DNA of 64,000 nt from Moniliophthora roreri (GCA_001466705.2 LATX02000078.1:1116001-1180000); one strand, 5' to 3'; shown: positions 1-12,068, counted from the stretch's first letter. Program-made: numbers and translations. Notes: generated by a model from the sequence alone, not told the origin.

Positions 1-1757
1 TGTGGTAACACTTCATGGATTGACTTTACAAGGTGTTTTCGCAATTTTGCATTGTTTGGAACATACGCTCTGTTTTTGTAATAGAGGATTCCATCTGTTG
101 TCCTCCAGTCTTGCAAGGATGATTTGATCGGAGTGACTCCTTTCTCCAATAACGACTCTACTGTCATCTTGAAAAATTCGTCTGTCAGTAGTGCTTCTTT
201 GAGCATGTCCTTCAGTTCCGTGTCGATTGTATTAATGAATAACTTATCAGGTAATACAACGATGTTCTCATTGTCTGTATCTTCATCCTCTACGAGATCC
301 GATCTTCTTGACAAAGCGTCCGATTGTACCATCTTTGTTCCCGGTACGTGAATCAGTTGGAGTTCGAATTGAGAGATATAAAGGCTCCATTGGGCTTGTC
401 TTCTATTTAACTTCTGTGCAGTTCTGAAGTAAGACAAGTTTTTGTGATCAGATAGAATTGTCACTGTGTGAGTGGAACCAAGCAAATAGTGTTCCCATGC
501 TTTAAGGGCATTCACTATTGCTAAGAGCTCTCTGTTGTAGATCTCGTAATTCTGTTCTGTCTCCGTGAGGGCATGCAACAGATATCCACATGGGTGCAAT
601 TCGTTGTCCGTGTCCTTTTGTCATAATACTGCCCCCGTAGCCCACTTCGATGCGTCAGCTTCAATGACGAAAGGTTGTGTGTCATCTGCCATTTTCAGGA
701 TCGGTTGTTGGAGGAATTTTAACTTCATCACTTCGAAAGCTATTTGACATTGCTTTGTCCATTTGAACGGTACATTCTTCTTCGTCAAATCATGCAATGG
801 TCGCGCGATTTCCACATATCTTCCTATAAATTTCTGATAGAAATTTGCGAATCCTAGGAAAGATCTCACACCTTTAACTGTGGTTGGCGGTTCCCAGTCT
901 TTGATTCCCGCTAGTTTCGTCGGATCCATTTGGACATGTCCAGGAGTAATGACCAATCCTAAGAAGAGCGTTTTGACAACATCAAATTCGCATTTTTCTG
1001 GTTTGAGGTATAGATCATGTTCTTGTAATCGTTCCAGCACTTGTCTTGTTTGAAGTTGATGTGTTTGCCTATCATCCGAAAATATGAGGATGTCATCCAT
1101 GTATACCACGCACCATCCTTTATCGATGAAATCCTTCAAGATGTTGTTCATGAAGGCTTGGAAGGTGGCGGGTGAATTCGTTAGTCCAAAGAACATAACT
1201 GTGGGTTCAAAGAGTCCTCTCAGAGTCTTGAATGCCGCCTTCCATTGATCCCCATCTTTGATCCGGATGTTATTGTATCCATTTCGCAAGTCCAGTTTGG
1301 TAAAGACATGAGCCGTCTTTAATTTGTCAACAAGGTCAGTTACGAGAGGAAGAGGATATTGATTCTTTATTGTTCCGTTGTTAAGGTCCCTGTAGTCTTG
1401 GCATGGTTGAAGTGCTCCTGCTTCTTTCTTTGACACAAAGAAAAAAAGGGAAGCCATCGGAGATTTCGAAGGTTGAATATACCCTTTTCAAAGATTTTCA
1501 TCTAAGAACTTGTCTTGTTCGATTCGTTCTTTAGGTGAAAGGGAATAGACTTTACAATCCCGAGGTTTGAAATTGGGTTTCAAATCTATCACGTGATCAT
1601 AGGGTCTAGACGGTGGAAATCTTTCGGACTTTTTCTTCTCGAATCTGTCAGTGTAGTCTGATAGATAAGGAGGAATCAGTTCTTCTAAACTCTTCGATTT
1701 GACTTCGTGAGCTTGTGCCAATACCTGGGAACCCTTTGCAAGTGATTCTAAGTTCAA
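1..1757 (-). pseudogene. Ty3/gypsy element A: broken pol (linker, reverse transcriptase, RNase H)
   Basis: Read on the minus strand, this is retroelement pol. The RT domain lies at about 621-1457 and shows a [14 protein letters not shown] stretch, the catalytic YMDDIL box and the [12 protein letters not shown] motif. The RT-proximal linker lies at 1488-1757. The same frame continues to position 1 with RNase H-type sequence ([22 protein letters not shown]). Two in-frame TGA stops break it. One, near 1486, replaces the Trp of the ENLWKGYI motif seen in element C; the other, at 621-623, replaces the Arg after the DASKWATG motif. Both fit single transitions (TGG to TGA, CGA to TGA). Integrase would lie to the left, outside the window. 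Gag and protease are missing, because an LTR remnant directly abuts the linker at about 1752. I am sure of the family and of inactivity; the exact borders are less certain. Confidence 0.9.
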
Positions 1758-3332
1758 GTTAGAGTTCGTTCAGAGATCCTTCAATTGGCTATGACACAAG
1801 TATGAATTAACCAGGTCAAGCTGAGGACTCAGAGTTCTAGCTTGAGCACTTAAATACGTTACAACCTGTCATGTAATCTACGTTATACAAACGTCCGATG
1901 ACTACAATGATATGGTAATAAATACCGACATAGTTGGGATATAGCTAAGCATTCTGATGGAAAAGGGAGCTGGAAAGGTGTAATAAGTCCGATGATAAAG
2001 AAGCATAAGTGTTCTGATAGGAAAAAGGGGGGCTGGGGATGTGTATGTGTCTGATCAAAGGGGAAGCATATGTAACAGGGTAAGAAAAACGTAACAGGAA
2101 CAAGTTCCAACCATGTACTAGTTATTGATAGTAATAATTAGGTTTTAAGTCTATTGACACATTATTCTGCAATGTGATCGCAAAACGAACAATCTAGTGC
2201 ACTTAGACTGTGGATCCTGCTGATATCTATTCCTTTGCATTTGGAATTAGTAGTTTCTGGCCCGTTTTATTGACCAAGGACCCTCATAGCAATGCTTCAC
2301 TGTAATGTAGGGGGCTAGTATAGACTACTAACCTCCTCTAGATTGTGTTACAGTGTCAATTATTAGACTTATTAGACCTGGTGCTTAAAGTTTAGGTGCC
2401 GTATTAGAGCTCACAGNCTAAGAACTTGTCTTGTTCGATTCGTTCTTTAGGTGAAAGGGAATAGACTTTACAATCCCGAGGTTTGAAATTGGGTTTCAAA
2501 TCTATCACGTGATCATAGGGTCTAGACGGTGGAAATCTTTCGGACTTTTTCTTCTCGAATCTGTCAGTGTAGTCTGATAGATAAGGAGGAATCAGTTCTT
2601 CTAAACTCTTCGATTTGACTTCGTGAGCTTGTGCCAATACCTGGGAACCCTTTGCAAGTGATTCTAAGTTCAAGTTAGAGTTCGTTCAGAGATCCTTCAA
2701 TTGGCTATGACACAAGTATGAATTAACCAGGTCAAGCTGAGGACTCAGAGTTCTAGCTTGAGCACTTAAATACGTTACAACCTGTCATGTAATCTACGTT
2801 ATACAAACGTCCGATGACTACAATGATATGGTAATAAATACCGACATAGTTGGGATATAGCTAAGCATTCTGATGGAAAAGGGAGCTGGAAAGGTGTAAT
2901 AAGTCCGATGATAAAGAAGCATAAGTGTTCTGATAGGAAAAAGGGGGGCTGGGGATGTGTATGTGTCTGATCAAAGGGGAAGCATATGTAACAGGGTAAG
3001 AAAAACGTAACAGGAACAAGTTCCAACCATGTACTAGTTATTGATAGTAATAATTAGGTTTTAAGTCTATTGACACATTATTCTGCAATGTGATCGCAAA
3101 ACGAACAATCTAGTGCACTTAGACTGTGGATCCTGCTGATATCTATTCCTTTGCATTTGGAATTAGTAGTTTCTGGCCCGTTTTATTGACCAAGGACCCT
3201 CATAGCAATGCTTCACTGTAATGTAGGGGGCTAGTATAGACTACTAACCTCCTCTAGATTGTGTTACAGTGTCAATTATTAGACTTATTAGACCTGGTGC
3301 TTAAAGTTTAGGTGCCGTATTAGAGCTCACAG
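1502..3332. repeat. exact 915-bp direct duplication around N2417 (probable assembly overlap)
   Basis: Positions 1502-2416 recur as 2418-3332 at an offset of 916, with only the single N at 2417 between them. Every block I compared is identical, including the two pairs of matching ORF translations. The right half of each copy (about 2100-2416 and 3013-3332) has no LTR or coding similarity that I can see. Two contig ends overlapping by 915 bp and joined by one N explain this better than a biological tandem duplication. Confidence 0.85.
1752..2096 (-). repeat. truncated gypsy LTR remnant (element A family)
   Basis: The stretch shares the order of short landmarks of the complete LTR at 5273-5705: TTCAAGTT...GAGTTCGTTCAG, CCTTCAATT, ACCAGGTCAAGCTG, AGCTTGAG, CTTAAATACGTTACAA and two 'GGGGCTGG..GGTGTA' blocks. 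It ends in AACGTAACA, the canonical LTR terminus. The first ~100 bp of the LTR are missing, and the remnant joins directly to pol. A second identical copy at 2668-3012 comes from the duplication around the N at 2417. Confidence 0.7.
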
Positions 3333-3478
3333 GTCAGCAAGTCACATGAATATCACACATACTTCTGGGCTCTTTTTCTAGTATTTGACACGAAAAGTGC
3401 ATGATTTCGGGTCTAGCCCAAAATTGGGCACATCACCGATCCTGTAGTTGCATGCAAATAGGACCTGATTTGTGATTT
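3333..3478. other. no recognisable feature
   Basis: AT-rich spacer between the duplicated block and the accessory ORF of element B. I see no LTR terminus, coding similarity or RNA gene. Confidence 0.5.
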
Positions 3479-3785
3479 TCAGATTGCAACTCTGAGCAAT
3501 TTTGTCAAGTAGGTGGTGTTGGGCCCATAAGAAAAAGAGACTCTTGACTGTGGGTTCCAGTTGGTTGTTGGGATTAGTGGTGTTTCAGATTTGTTGGTTG
3601 TACTGTTGGAAGTTGAACAAGTGGAGGAGTTGGTATGGGTTTGGACAAAGGCCATGGTGATAGGTGATGTTCTCGCCATATCGGCCTTCTCCAGCTTCAG
3701 TAGGAGTAGGGCTCAGGAGTCCTTGTGGCTGGCTACCAGCAGCAGAGCCAGAAGCAGAAGTGGAAGAAGACACATCAGTAGACAT
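3479..3785 (-). pseudogene. accessory ORF of gypsy element B (frameshifted)
   Basis: The protein starts MSTDVSSSTSASGS and contains the block GEGRYGENITY followed by PNPYQLLHLFN and QYN. The same blocks occur in the ORF at 6335-7189 of element C. After QYNQQI the frame must shift to continue the similarity (NQLEP.VKSLFFL, then IAQSCNLKI), so this copy is disrupted. It sits just downstream of the integrase C-terminal domain in the sense of element B, the same place as in C. I recognise no known domain. It appears to be a family-specific extra gene of this retroelement lineage. Confidence 0.7.
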
Positions 3786-3882
3786 GTTATGGAGTGGAGA
3801 TGGAGTCTTGAGGGTTCAGTTGATGCCTTTTTATATAGTCCTTATAGAGGTCTAGGCAATTGACTATTTCTTTGGTTCTGAT

Positions 3883-5272
3883 CTACCTATTATGGGAAGG
3901 GTTGTAACTGGCATAGGACATGAGGAATTCCCTGGGCTGTTTCTTTGGTCTGTGTCTCACAATGGCGTCCACTTTGTACTCCTCAAATCCCTCAATCAGA
4001 TCAGGTGGTGGTTCTGTAAAGCTAGGCCCATGTGACTCAGTCTGTTTAAATGGAGTTAACAATGTGGCATGGAACACTGGATGGATCTTCCATTGATGGA
4101 GGAGCTGTAGTTGGTAGGTTACTGGCCCCATTACTTCAAGTATTTTGAAGGGTCCTTCTCTCTTGAGGGCAAGCTTTTTAGTAGAGTATCCAATAATCAG
4201 GTTCTTTCCTTCCAGCCACACCTTCTGGCCTACTTCAAATGTGTCCAGCTTCTGTTTTTCTCTTCTTATCATCTGTTGTCTTGCTAGTTCCAGTAGGCTT
4301 GTCATTTCTTCTCTTACTCTCTTCAGTTCATGGAGTCTTTCCTCTACCGATGGGACGTTCATTTGCATGAATACCATGGGAAGTGCTCTGGGATGATAAC
4401 CCATTATCATGAAAAAGGGGGACTTCTTGAGCACCAAGTGAGTTCAGTTGTTATGAGTGAACTCCACCAATGGCAAGAACTCTTTCCACCACATCTGTTC
4501 TTTGGCACAAAAGATCCTAAGGTAGACCTCAATTTCTTGGTTTACTCTTTCAGTTTCTCCATCCATCTGTGGATGGAAGGCCATGCTCATCAAGTGTTTT
4601 ATGGACAATTGTTTTCCCATTTCTTGGAAGACTTTGGTGGTGAATCAGGGATCTTGATCCAAAATGATGCAATCTGGGAGTCTGAATTGTTTGTATAGCT
4701 GTTGAATTAGCAGTTCTGCTATCTCTGTTGTCTTTGTGCATGGTGTAAAAATTACCCCCTTCATAGAGGAGTGGTCCACCACTACCAAAATACAATTCAT
4801 TCCTTTGCTTTCCAGCAGATCTGTGATGAGATCCATCATGCAAACTTGAAATGGAAATGAATTCTCAGGTGGTTTGATTGGCTGAATTGGTGTTCTTGTT
4901 GAGTGTGTGTTCACCTTCATTTGTTGGCAGAGAACACATCTGTCTATGAAGCTTCATATGAATTTAGCCATTCCAGGCCACCAAAAATCACATTGAACCT
5001 GTTCCAATGTGTTCCATTGTCGTCCAACTCCTGGTATCTTGTGGATTGTTTGCATGATGGAACATTGCAACTGTTCATTATTTGGCACATACACACGCCT
5101 CTTGAAAAGAAGGAGGTCTTCTTTGATTTCCCAGTCAGAGAGGGCTGATTTGATTGGTGGCATGCCCTGACTTAGTAATGTCTCTAGGGCCAACTTGTGG
5201 AAGTCATCTGGGCCCAATTGTTTCCTGATTTCATCTCCTAATTCCAGGTTGATTCCTTTTATGAACAGGTGT
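3883..5272 (-). pseudogene. Ty3/gypsy element B: integrase and C-terminal domain, truncated
   Basis: On the minus strand this holds the integrase zinc-binding region (about 4954-5217, with WWPGMAKFI), the catalytic core (about 4550-4920, with CMMDLITDL and VVVDHSSMKGVIF) and the C-terminal domain (3883-4437, with GQKVWLEGKNL, KREGPFKILEV and WKIHPVFHATLL). The last residues (FEEYKVDAIVRHR) resemble the start of the chromodomain-like tail of chromoviruses. Several frame changes and stops are present, including a TGA before the tract that begins THLVLKKSP. RT and RNase H are absent, because the sequence stops exactly where the LTR of element C begins at 5273. Either C inserted here or the two recombined. 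Confidence 0.88.
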
Positions 5273-5705
5273 TGTTACGTTACTTGTGCAGCAACGTCAA
5301 CTCAACTACCTTAGCGAAGTATCACCTCCGTTCAAGTAGTTGTTCAGGTTCAAGTTCGAGTTCGTTCAGCGGTTGCTGAAGTTCAGAAGTCCTTCAATTG
5401 TTGCATTGACACAAGCTTGTATAAACCAGGTCAAGCTGGAGACTCTAAGTCTCAGCTTGAGTGCTTAAATACGTTACAATCGCTCTAGTACTTGCTACAT
5501 ATGTAAAAGTGATAAGTTCAGTGATTAAATAAGAATTCCCAAGTCTATTGGAATATGAGTAATACAAGGGGATAAGTAAATGGGGACTGGGAAGGTGTAC
5601 GAGTCCGATGACAGGAGAAGCATATGGAAGAAGAAGAAGGGGACTGGGAAGGTGTACTAGTCTGATAAAGTGAGAAGCATAGAAAGAAGAAAAAGAAACG
5701 TAACA
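5273..5705 (-). repeat. 3' LTR of element C
   Basis: A 433-bp LTR with perfect 9-bp inverted ends, TGTTACGTT...AACGTAACA. Landmarks shared with the other LTRs in the window are the CAACTCAACTACC start region, ACCAGGTCAAGCTG, and repeated 'GGGGACTGGGAAGGTGTAC' blocks near the end. It directly abuts the truncated integrase of element B on its left. Confidence 0.88.
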
Positions 5706-5745
5706 CTACCCCCTCAACAAGGGGCAAACTCCGCATTGCCATCAT

Positions 5746-6315
5746 CTACGATTCTCCATCTCCGTACAGTTCCATGTCATAATCATACGACGTATCCGGC
5801 ATTTCATCGATGCTTCGAAGCATCGGAGTATTCGGCACCTCTACCACTGTTTCCACTGTTTCATCGATGTTTTGAGGTGTCGGAATGTCTAACCCTCCTT
5901 CGGTTGGCTGCCAACCAGCAGCCATTCGCTCATAAACTGAAGAACCTATTTCAAACCTCTGGACCTTTCTTGGATCTGTTCCGACAAACAGGAAATCCAC
6001 ATTGCCTCCGCTGTCGTAAATCGACTTCTCAACATTCTCCTCCGAGATTTTCGTAAGGTTCATCGTCATAACTGCGATCATCCGGCAAAGAGTCTGGACT
6101 TGAACCAGACCCTCGACGTGCAATTCGGCGAGACCTTCGTTGGTCAGGGCAGTGGCTAGATGTATGTCCAGGTTGAGTTTTGAAGCATCTACGGCACATG
6201 TACTGTGGGCAATATCAGGCGAAATGGTGTTCCAATCCGCACAGAGGGCAGAGACGCAGTCGACGAGCTTCATCATCGGGGTTGGGGCCAGAGTTGGACT
6301 TCTCAAGCTGGGCAT
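5746..6315 (-). pseudogene. downstream part of the element C accessory region
   Basis: A 189-codon open frame on the minus strand between the accessory ORF at 6335-7189 and the 3' LTR. The protein has no motif I recognise. It includes DFLFVGTDPRKVQRFEIGSS and an acidic C-terminus (DYDMELYGDGES). It lies in a different frame from the ORF just upstream, and its first ATG may not be a real start. It may be the 3' part of the same accessory gene after a frameshift (about 6315-6335) or through an intron. Presence inside the element and strand agreement support an element origin. Confidence 0.45.
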
Positions 6316-6334
6316 CAGTGGGTCGTCATTGTTT

Positions 6335-7189
6335 TCAGGGATTCGATTCTCCCGCTCCTCGTCCTCGACCGCGTCCTCTGATTCCCTGGGAATGACCTCC
6401 CCTCCAACTGCGGGGATATGTTCTACCTTGCAGTGGAACTGAGGCTTCAGGCGTCTGAAGACTTCGGGGGTCGACAGTGGTCAGAGATCCGGGTTGGGGT
6501 GAGTTGGTGGGATCGGTTGACTTGATCTTAGGTTTGACATCGGGATCGGGAGTGGGGTCAGGATAAATGAGGGTGTCGACAGGATCAGAGGCGGAATCGG
6601 CAATGGTGGGGAGTTGCATTTCGTCGACCATGGGTTCGGAGGTAAGTCTGGAGATGAGACTTCAAGTGTCATTGATATCGGGACAGGGATATCCGTTCCC
6701 GTCAGTTCGTTGTCCAAGTCGGTCAATGAGGCTGAAGGAGAGGGGATCAGGGTATTCTGACATTGCTCTGGGATCTGTGGGAGGAGGCATGGACAAATGG
6801 GGGTGATAGGGAAAGGTAGATGGTACCGTGACTGGACCTGCAATTCCCAGCTGATAGTTGCAGGCATACATCACCTGGTTTGCAATCTCGAGACTGCAGC
6901 TTTCAACGATTCTTTTGAAAAGCTTTTGTTGGGTCCTGAGGAAAAACAGGCTTTTGACACAGAGTTCCAGTTGGTTGTGCTGATCAGCGGCAGCTTGGAT
7001 TTGATCATTGTACTGTCTGGAATTAAAGAGGTGTAGGAGTTGGTAGGGGTTGGGCTTGAGACCATTCGGGTAGGTGATATTTTCTCCGTATCGCCCTTCT
7101 CCTGACACAGTAGGAACAGGGCTCGGGACTCGGGCTGACTGGCTGCTAGAAGCAGAAGAGGAAGAGGCGGTGGCGGTTGCATTGGACAT
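6335..7189 (-). pseudogene. accessory ORF of gypsy element C (one in-frame TGA)
   Basis: The preferred start is the ATG at 7187-7189 (MSNATATASSSS). This matches the start of the related ORF in element B; an upstream in-frame ATG at 7294 is not conserved. Residues 25-60 hold the conserved GEGRYGENITY...PNPYQLLHLFN block, followed by a helical region (KSLFFLRTQQKLFKRIVE). A single TGA at 6662-6664 interrupts the frame, which then continues to an RG-rich tail (GIRGRGRGRG). The frame lies between pol and the 3' LTR, where Ty3/gypsy elements do not normally have a gene, although some lineages carry an extra ORF there. It is not an envelope-like protein: no signal peptide or membrane segment is visible. 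Function unknown. Confidence 0.7.
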
Positions 7190-7338
7190 GGTTAATCTGG
7201 AGTGGGGATGGGATCTTTGGGTCTTATCTGATGTCTCTTTATATATCCTTTGAGGAGGTCTAGGCAGTTCGCCATTCCCTCCATCCTGATCCATTGGTTG
7301 TGTGATGAATTGTACCCGGTGTACGAGACCAAAAATTC

Positions 7339-10300
7339 TCAGGGTCGTTTCTTCAGTCTATGTCCTATGACCGCTTCCACTTCATATTCTTCGAATCCTT
7401 CTATTAGATCTGGGGGTGGTTCTGTAAAACTTGGTCCATGGGCTTCGGTTTCTTTAAACAGTGATAAAAGGGCTGCATGGAAAACGGGGTGGATTTTCCA
7501 TTGATATGGTAGGTCCAACCTGTACGTCACTGGTCCTAGAACTTCTAAGATTTTGAACGGTCCTTCCCTCTTTGGAGCTAGCTTCTTCGATGGGTATCCC
7601 GTGGCTAGATTCTTTGCTTCTAACCAGACCTTCTGTCCTTTCTTGAACATGTCTAACTTCTGCTTCTCTCTCCGTATCATCCATTGTCTTGCTAATTCCA
7701 GTAGGCTTGTAGTTTCCTCTCTAATCCTTTTTAACTCCTGGAGTCGTTCTTCTACTGAGGGGATCATCATTCTTTTGAACATTGTTGGGAGCGGTTGAGG
7801 ATGGTATCCCATCATCATGAAAAGCAGAGATTTCTTGAGAACGGAGTGAGTTTAGTTATTGTGCGCGAACTCAGCTAAAGGGAGATATTCCTTCCATCGG
7901 GTCTGTTCCTTTGAGCAGAATGCCCTAAGGTAGACTTCGATTTCTTGGTTTACTTGTTCAGTTTCTCCATCTGTTTGAGGGTGGAACACCGTGCTCATTG
8001 AGTGCTTGATAGACAATTGTTTTCCCATTTCCTAGAACACTTCTGCAGCAAATCTGGGGTCTCGATCTGATATGATGTGGTCCAGTAGTCCAAATCTTTT
8101 GTAAAGATGTTGGATTAATAACTCCGCTATTTTTGTGGTGTCCATTGTTTTGGTGCATAGGGTAAAAATTACCCCCTTCATAGAGGAGTGGTCCACCACG
8201 ACCAAAATAGAATCCATCCCATCACATTCAGGTAAGTCCGTAATAAGATCCATTGTGCAGACTTGGAATGGGAATGAATTTGGTGTTGGCTTTATGGGCT
8301 GTATGGGCATCCTTGTGGGGTAAGTGTTGATTTTTGATTGTTGACACGCGACGCAGCTGTCCACAAACGACCTGATGAATCTGGCCATTTCCGGCCACCA
8401 AAAATCTCTCTGCACCTGTTCGATAGTGTTCCACTGTCCCGGATGTCCCATGCCTGGCATTTCGTGTATGGCTTGTACCACATGTTGACAGAGATCGGTG
8501 TCATTTGGGACGTAAACTCGATCCTGGAAGAAGAGTAGCCCATCATTGATCCTCCAATCTGATAGTGCGGATTTGATTGGCGGCACGCCTTGCTGCAGTA
8601 ACTGCTCTAAGGCCGACTTGTGAAAGTCGTCCGGGCCCAATCGTTCTATAATGTCCTCCTTCATTCCCAGATCTATTCCTTTGATGAACAGCCGATCTGG
8701 TAGCAAAACGATATCTTCATTGTCGGTATCTACCTCGTCTTGTTCATTACTCCTCCTTGATAGGGCATCAGCTTGAGTGATCGATTTTCCAGGAACGTGT
8801 ACCAGTCCTAAATCAAATTCTGATAAGGAAAGGCTCCACCTGGCTTGTCGCCTATTCAACTTTTGTGCCGTATGAAAGTATGTCAGGTTCTTATGATCCG
8901 ATAGGATCACAACTTTGAACTTTCCTCCCATGAGGTAATGACGCCATTCCATCAGTGCTCGGTAAATGGCCAAGAGTTCGCGATCGTAGATTTCGTAATT
9001 TCGTTCCGTGGGTGACAAAGACTTTGAAAGGTAACCACATGGGTGCCATTCGCCATCTGCTCCCTTTTGTCGGAGAACAGTACCTGTGGCCCATTTAGAG
9101 GCGTCAGCTTCTATGATAAAGGGTTTATCGACGTCTGGCATGACGAGTATTGGTTCCAAGAGGAATTTCGCCTTGAGGAGATTGAAAGCTATTTGACATT
9201 CCTTGGTCCATTCGAATTTTTGATTTTTCTGCAGTAGGTTGTTCAAGGGCCTCGTCAATTGTGCGTACTTCCCTATGAACTTCCTGTAGAAGTTCCTGAA
9301 TCCTAAGAACACGTGTACCCCTTTCACTGTTTGTGGCAGTTCCCATTCTGCTATCCCTGCTAATTTCACAGGGTCCATGGTGATGTAACCGGGTCAGATG
9401 ACCATTCCTAGGAACACTACTTCAGTTACGTCAAACTCACATTTCTCTGGTTTGAGGAACAGATTGTGCTTTTTGAGACAACGCATCAATCGTTCCATTC
9501 GTTCCTGGTGTTTGGCTTGATCCTTGGAGAAAAGAAGAATGTCGTCCATGTAAACTACACACCATCCTTCATCCATGAAGTCAGAAAGGATATCGTTCAT
9601 GAAGGCTTGAAAGGTGGCCGGAGAATTGCTTAATCCAAAGAACATAACTGTTGGTTCGAAGAGCCCTCTGTTGGTCTTAAAGGCAGCTTTCCATTGATCT
9701 CTGTCCTTTATCCTAACATTATTGTAGCCATTTCGAAGGTCTAGTTTCATAAACATCGTCGCTCCTTTCAATTTGTCAAGAAGTTCTGAGATTAGCAGCA
9801 GGGGGTAGGCGTTCTTTATCGTCCCTTTGTTGAGTTCTCTGTAATCCTGAGTTGGCTGTAATGCTCCTTTCTCCTTTTTTGCCACAAAGAAGAAGGGGGA
9901 TGCCATCGGTGATTTTGACTTCTGAATATATCCCTTCCATAAGTTCTCTTCAAGGAATTTGTCCTGTTCTGCCTGTTCCGCAGGGCTCAGCGGGTACAGT
10001 TTACAGTTCCTCGGCACAAAATCCGGTTTGAGGTCTATCGCGTGATCATAAGTTCAAGTAGGCAGGAATCGTTCGGCCTTTCCTTTCTCAAAGTGATCTT
10101 GATATCCCAGCAGGTACTTGGGGATGAGTTCATTGATGTCCTTATTCACTGTTTGTTGTTGGTGAGCCATTTCTTGAGAAGCGGTGATCTTCGCTCCTAT
10201 GAGGATTTCCGATTCTGTATTATCCAAAACCCCTCTAAACCTTTTGATCTAGATTTTCCTTTGTGGTGGAAACAGGATCTCTCCTGTCTCCCAATCGATT

Positions 10301-10690
10301 CTGGGATTGTGATATCGTAACCAAGAGAGCCCTAGAATCATTTCTTCATCTCCTATGCCTGATATCATAAAGTTTTCTCTAAACTCCTTTCCAGCGATTC
10401 AAAATTCTAACTCCACCACATGTGTTATCCAGGCTGTTTTGTTGGCCGTCCCATCAACATTAAAAACCCTAATCTTTTCCAGTAGCTGGATCCATCTTTT
10501 TCCTAAGGTCTGTACTAACCCTGTGCTTATGAATCGTCCTCCTGCTCCCGAATCTAATAGCGCTTTGGTTTCAATGATTTTTGTTCCCACTTTGTACTGG
10601 AGAGGAATATGCATAGAATTTCGGTCCATTTTAGCTAGTACAAAGTGTGAAATAGTTATCAGTGGTGGAGACATCGTCCTCTTTTGCCGT
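7339..10690 (-). pseudogene. element C pol: protease, RT, RNase H, integrase, C-terminal domain
   Basis: From right to left on the minus strand come the aspartic protease (about 10399-10690, ALLDSGAGGRFIS), RT (9394-10017, [12 protein letters not shown] and YMDDILLF), RNase H ([33 protein letters not shown]), the integrase zinc domain (HEMPGMGHPGQW, CVACQQSK), the DDE core ([26 protein letters not shown]) and the C-terminal domain (GQKVWLEAKNL, REGPFKILEVLGP, HPVFHAAL). Stops occur after FLGMVI (TGA near 9391), after RFAAEVF (TAG near 8032, probably from CAG) and before THSVLKKSLL. Domain order and motifs establish a Ty3/gypsy polyprotein of the chromovirus type. Each catalytic motif is intact, but the reading frame is not. 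Confidence 0.9.
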
Positions 10691-10691
10691 T

Positions 10692-12068
10692 TCAAAAACC
10701 CTCGTATTCCATCAGATCGAGAAGAAGGTTCTTTTCCTCCTCTGTTTGCTCGTTTACCAGTGCTCTGATCTTGGCAAACCTTTCTTCCTTCGAGAGTTTC
10801 TTCGGCTCTTCCTGTTTCTTCTCGTCTTTCTTTGGCATGTCTGGGCAGTCCTTGATGTGATGTCCGTTTCGTCCGCATCTGAAACATAACCCCTTTGCCA
10901 TATATTCCTTTTGATCGAAGGCAACGATCTGCTTGATGGTGGCGTCTTTCTTCTTTCAAAAGTTCCTTTGGGGTTTCCTTCCGTGTTCGTCATCCCACGT
11001 CCTTCCATACTCCAACGCCTGTTTATAGCTTTCATTGAATATTATGGCAGCGTTCATCCAGTCCTTGATCATGGTGGGAGCGCCTTCTGGTCTCGTCATG
11101 ATTTTGAGCACCAAGCTCCTGGGTAGTCCTCGTTTGAAGGCCACAATCTGAGCAGCATTGTTGTATCCTGTCTGTTTTGCAAGATAGGTGAACTGGTACA
11201 TATATTCATCTGCTCTCTCTTTCATCCTCAAATCTTTGAGCTCCAATTGTGCCTTTAAGGCTGGATCGAGAGGTTTGAAGGAAGTCCTAAAATCATCTAT
11301 AAATTCTGACCATGTGACCTTCTCAGCTTCTGGATCGAATGCGAGTAGAAGGTCAGTTTTGTCGTTCTTCCAAAATTCTCCCAGTCCATTGGTCATGTAG
11401 GAGAGAAGAAAGAGCTTCTTCGATCTATCATTGGGGAATGCCTTTGGGTTAAGCACTATGTAGATCAGCACTTCTCGTAAGAACTTCTTGGTGTCCTTCT
11501 GGGTTCCCGTAAAAGCCCTCGGCAAGGCGGCTTTCACCTCCTTTACTGCCGACACCACCTGTACCAGCATCGTGGAACCAATAACAGCTTCTTCAACTTC
11601 TGGTTCCTCCTTCTTGGGTCTGCTTCCTGATGGCTTCTTATCTTCTGCCATCGTTTCAAGTTGTATTCTTGGTGATCTGGGGCTGTTCTTCAATCCTTGT
11701 AGTAATCTTTGAAATGGGTCTAACTCCTCTGGCGAGTTCGCAGAGGTGTTCAATGTATCCGATTCTGGCGGCTTCGGTGTACTTGGTGAGGATTTCTCTT
11801 CGAATTCGATCGGTCTCGATCCAGTCGAAATGGATGATGGGGTCAAGGTTCTCCTTATTCCTGGGTCTTCTTCAGGTGTCTCGGTGAGTGGCTGACTCAT
11901 TGGCAATGGCGACTGCAAGGGGGTCAGGAGTTCTCTGCATGATGCTCTCATTAAAGGCAGAATTGCTTGTCCACCAGGATTCAATATGGATTGGGTTAGT
12001 AATCCACACCGGCGTGCTTCTGCTTCAGCGATGTCTTGGTCTATTCGTTGTTCCGTCCATGGTGGCAT
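10692..12068 (-). pseudogene. element C gag with CCHC zinc knuckle
   Basis: The main gag frame runs from ATG 12068 (MPPWTEQRIDQDIAEAE) to a TGA at about 10956. It covers a Ser/Pro-rich N-terminus and a retrotransposon gag domain (GEFWKNDKTDLLLAF, ADEYMYQFTYLAKQTGY). The same sense continues past the stop (RNF*KKKDA) into the zinc knuckle C-F-R-C-G-R-N-G-H-H-I-K-D-C (CX2CX4HX4C) at about 10692-10901, which ends LLLDLMEYEGF. Element D has a TGA at the same place; the remnant in E reads AGG there. So the stop either is shared by C and D or arose at a mutable codon. Confidence 0.88.

Noticed and set aside
124..351. Plus-strand Ser-rich ORF
   Set aside because: Antisense shadow of the element A RNase H frame; low-complexity translation without family similarity.
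1883..2110. 75-codon ORF (and its copy at 2799-3026)
   Set aside because: Lies inside the LTR remnant, is repeated only through the assembly duplication, and translates repeat-like sequence.
5273..5705. LTR of element C as a solo insertion with a target duplication
   Set aside because: Left flank GGTGT and right flank CTACC do not match, and gag-pol of the same sense follows; it is the 3' LTR of element C.
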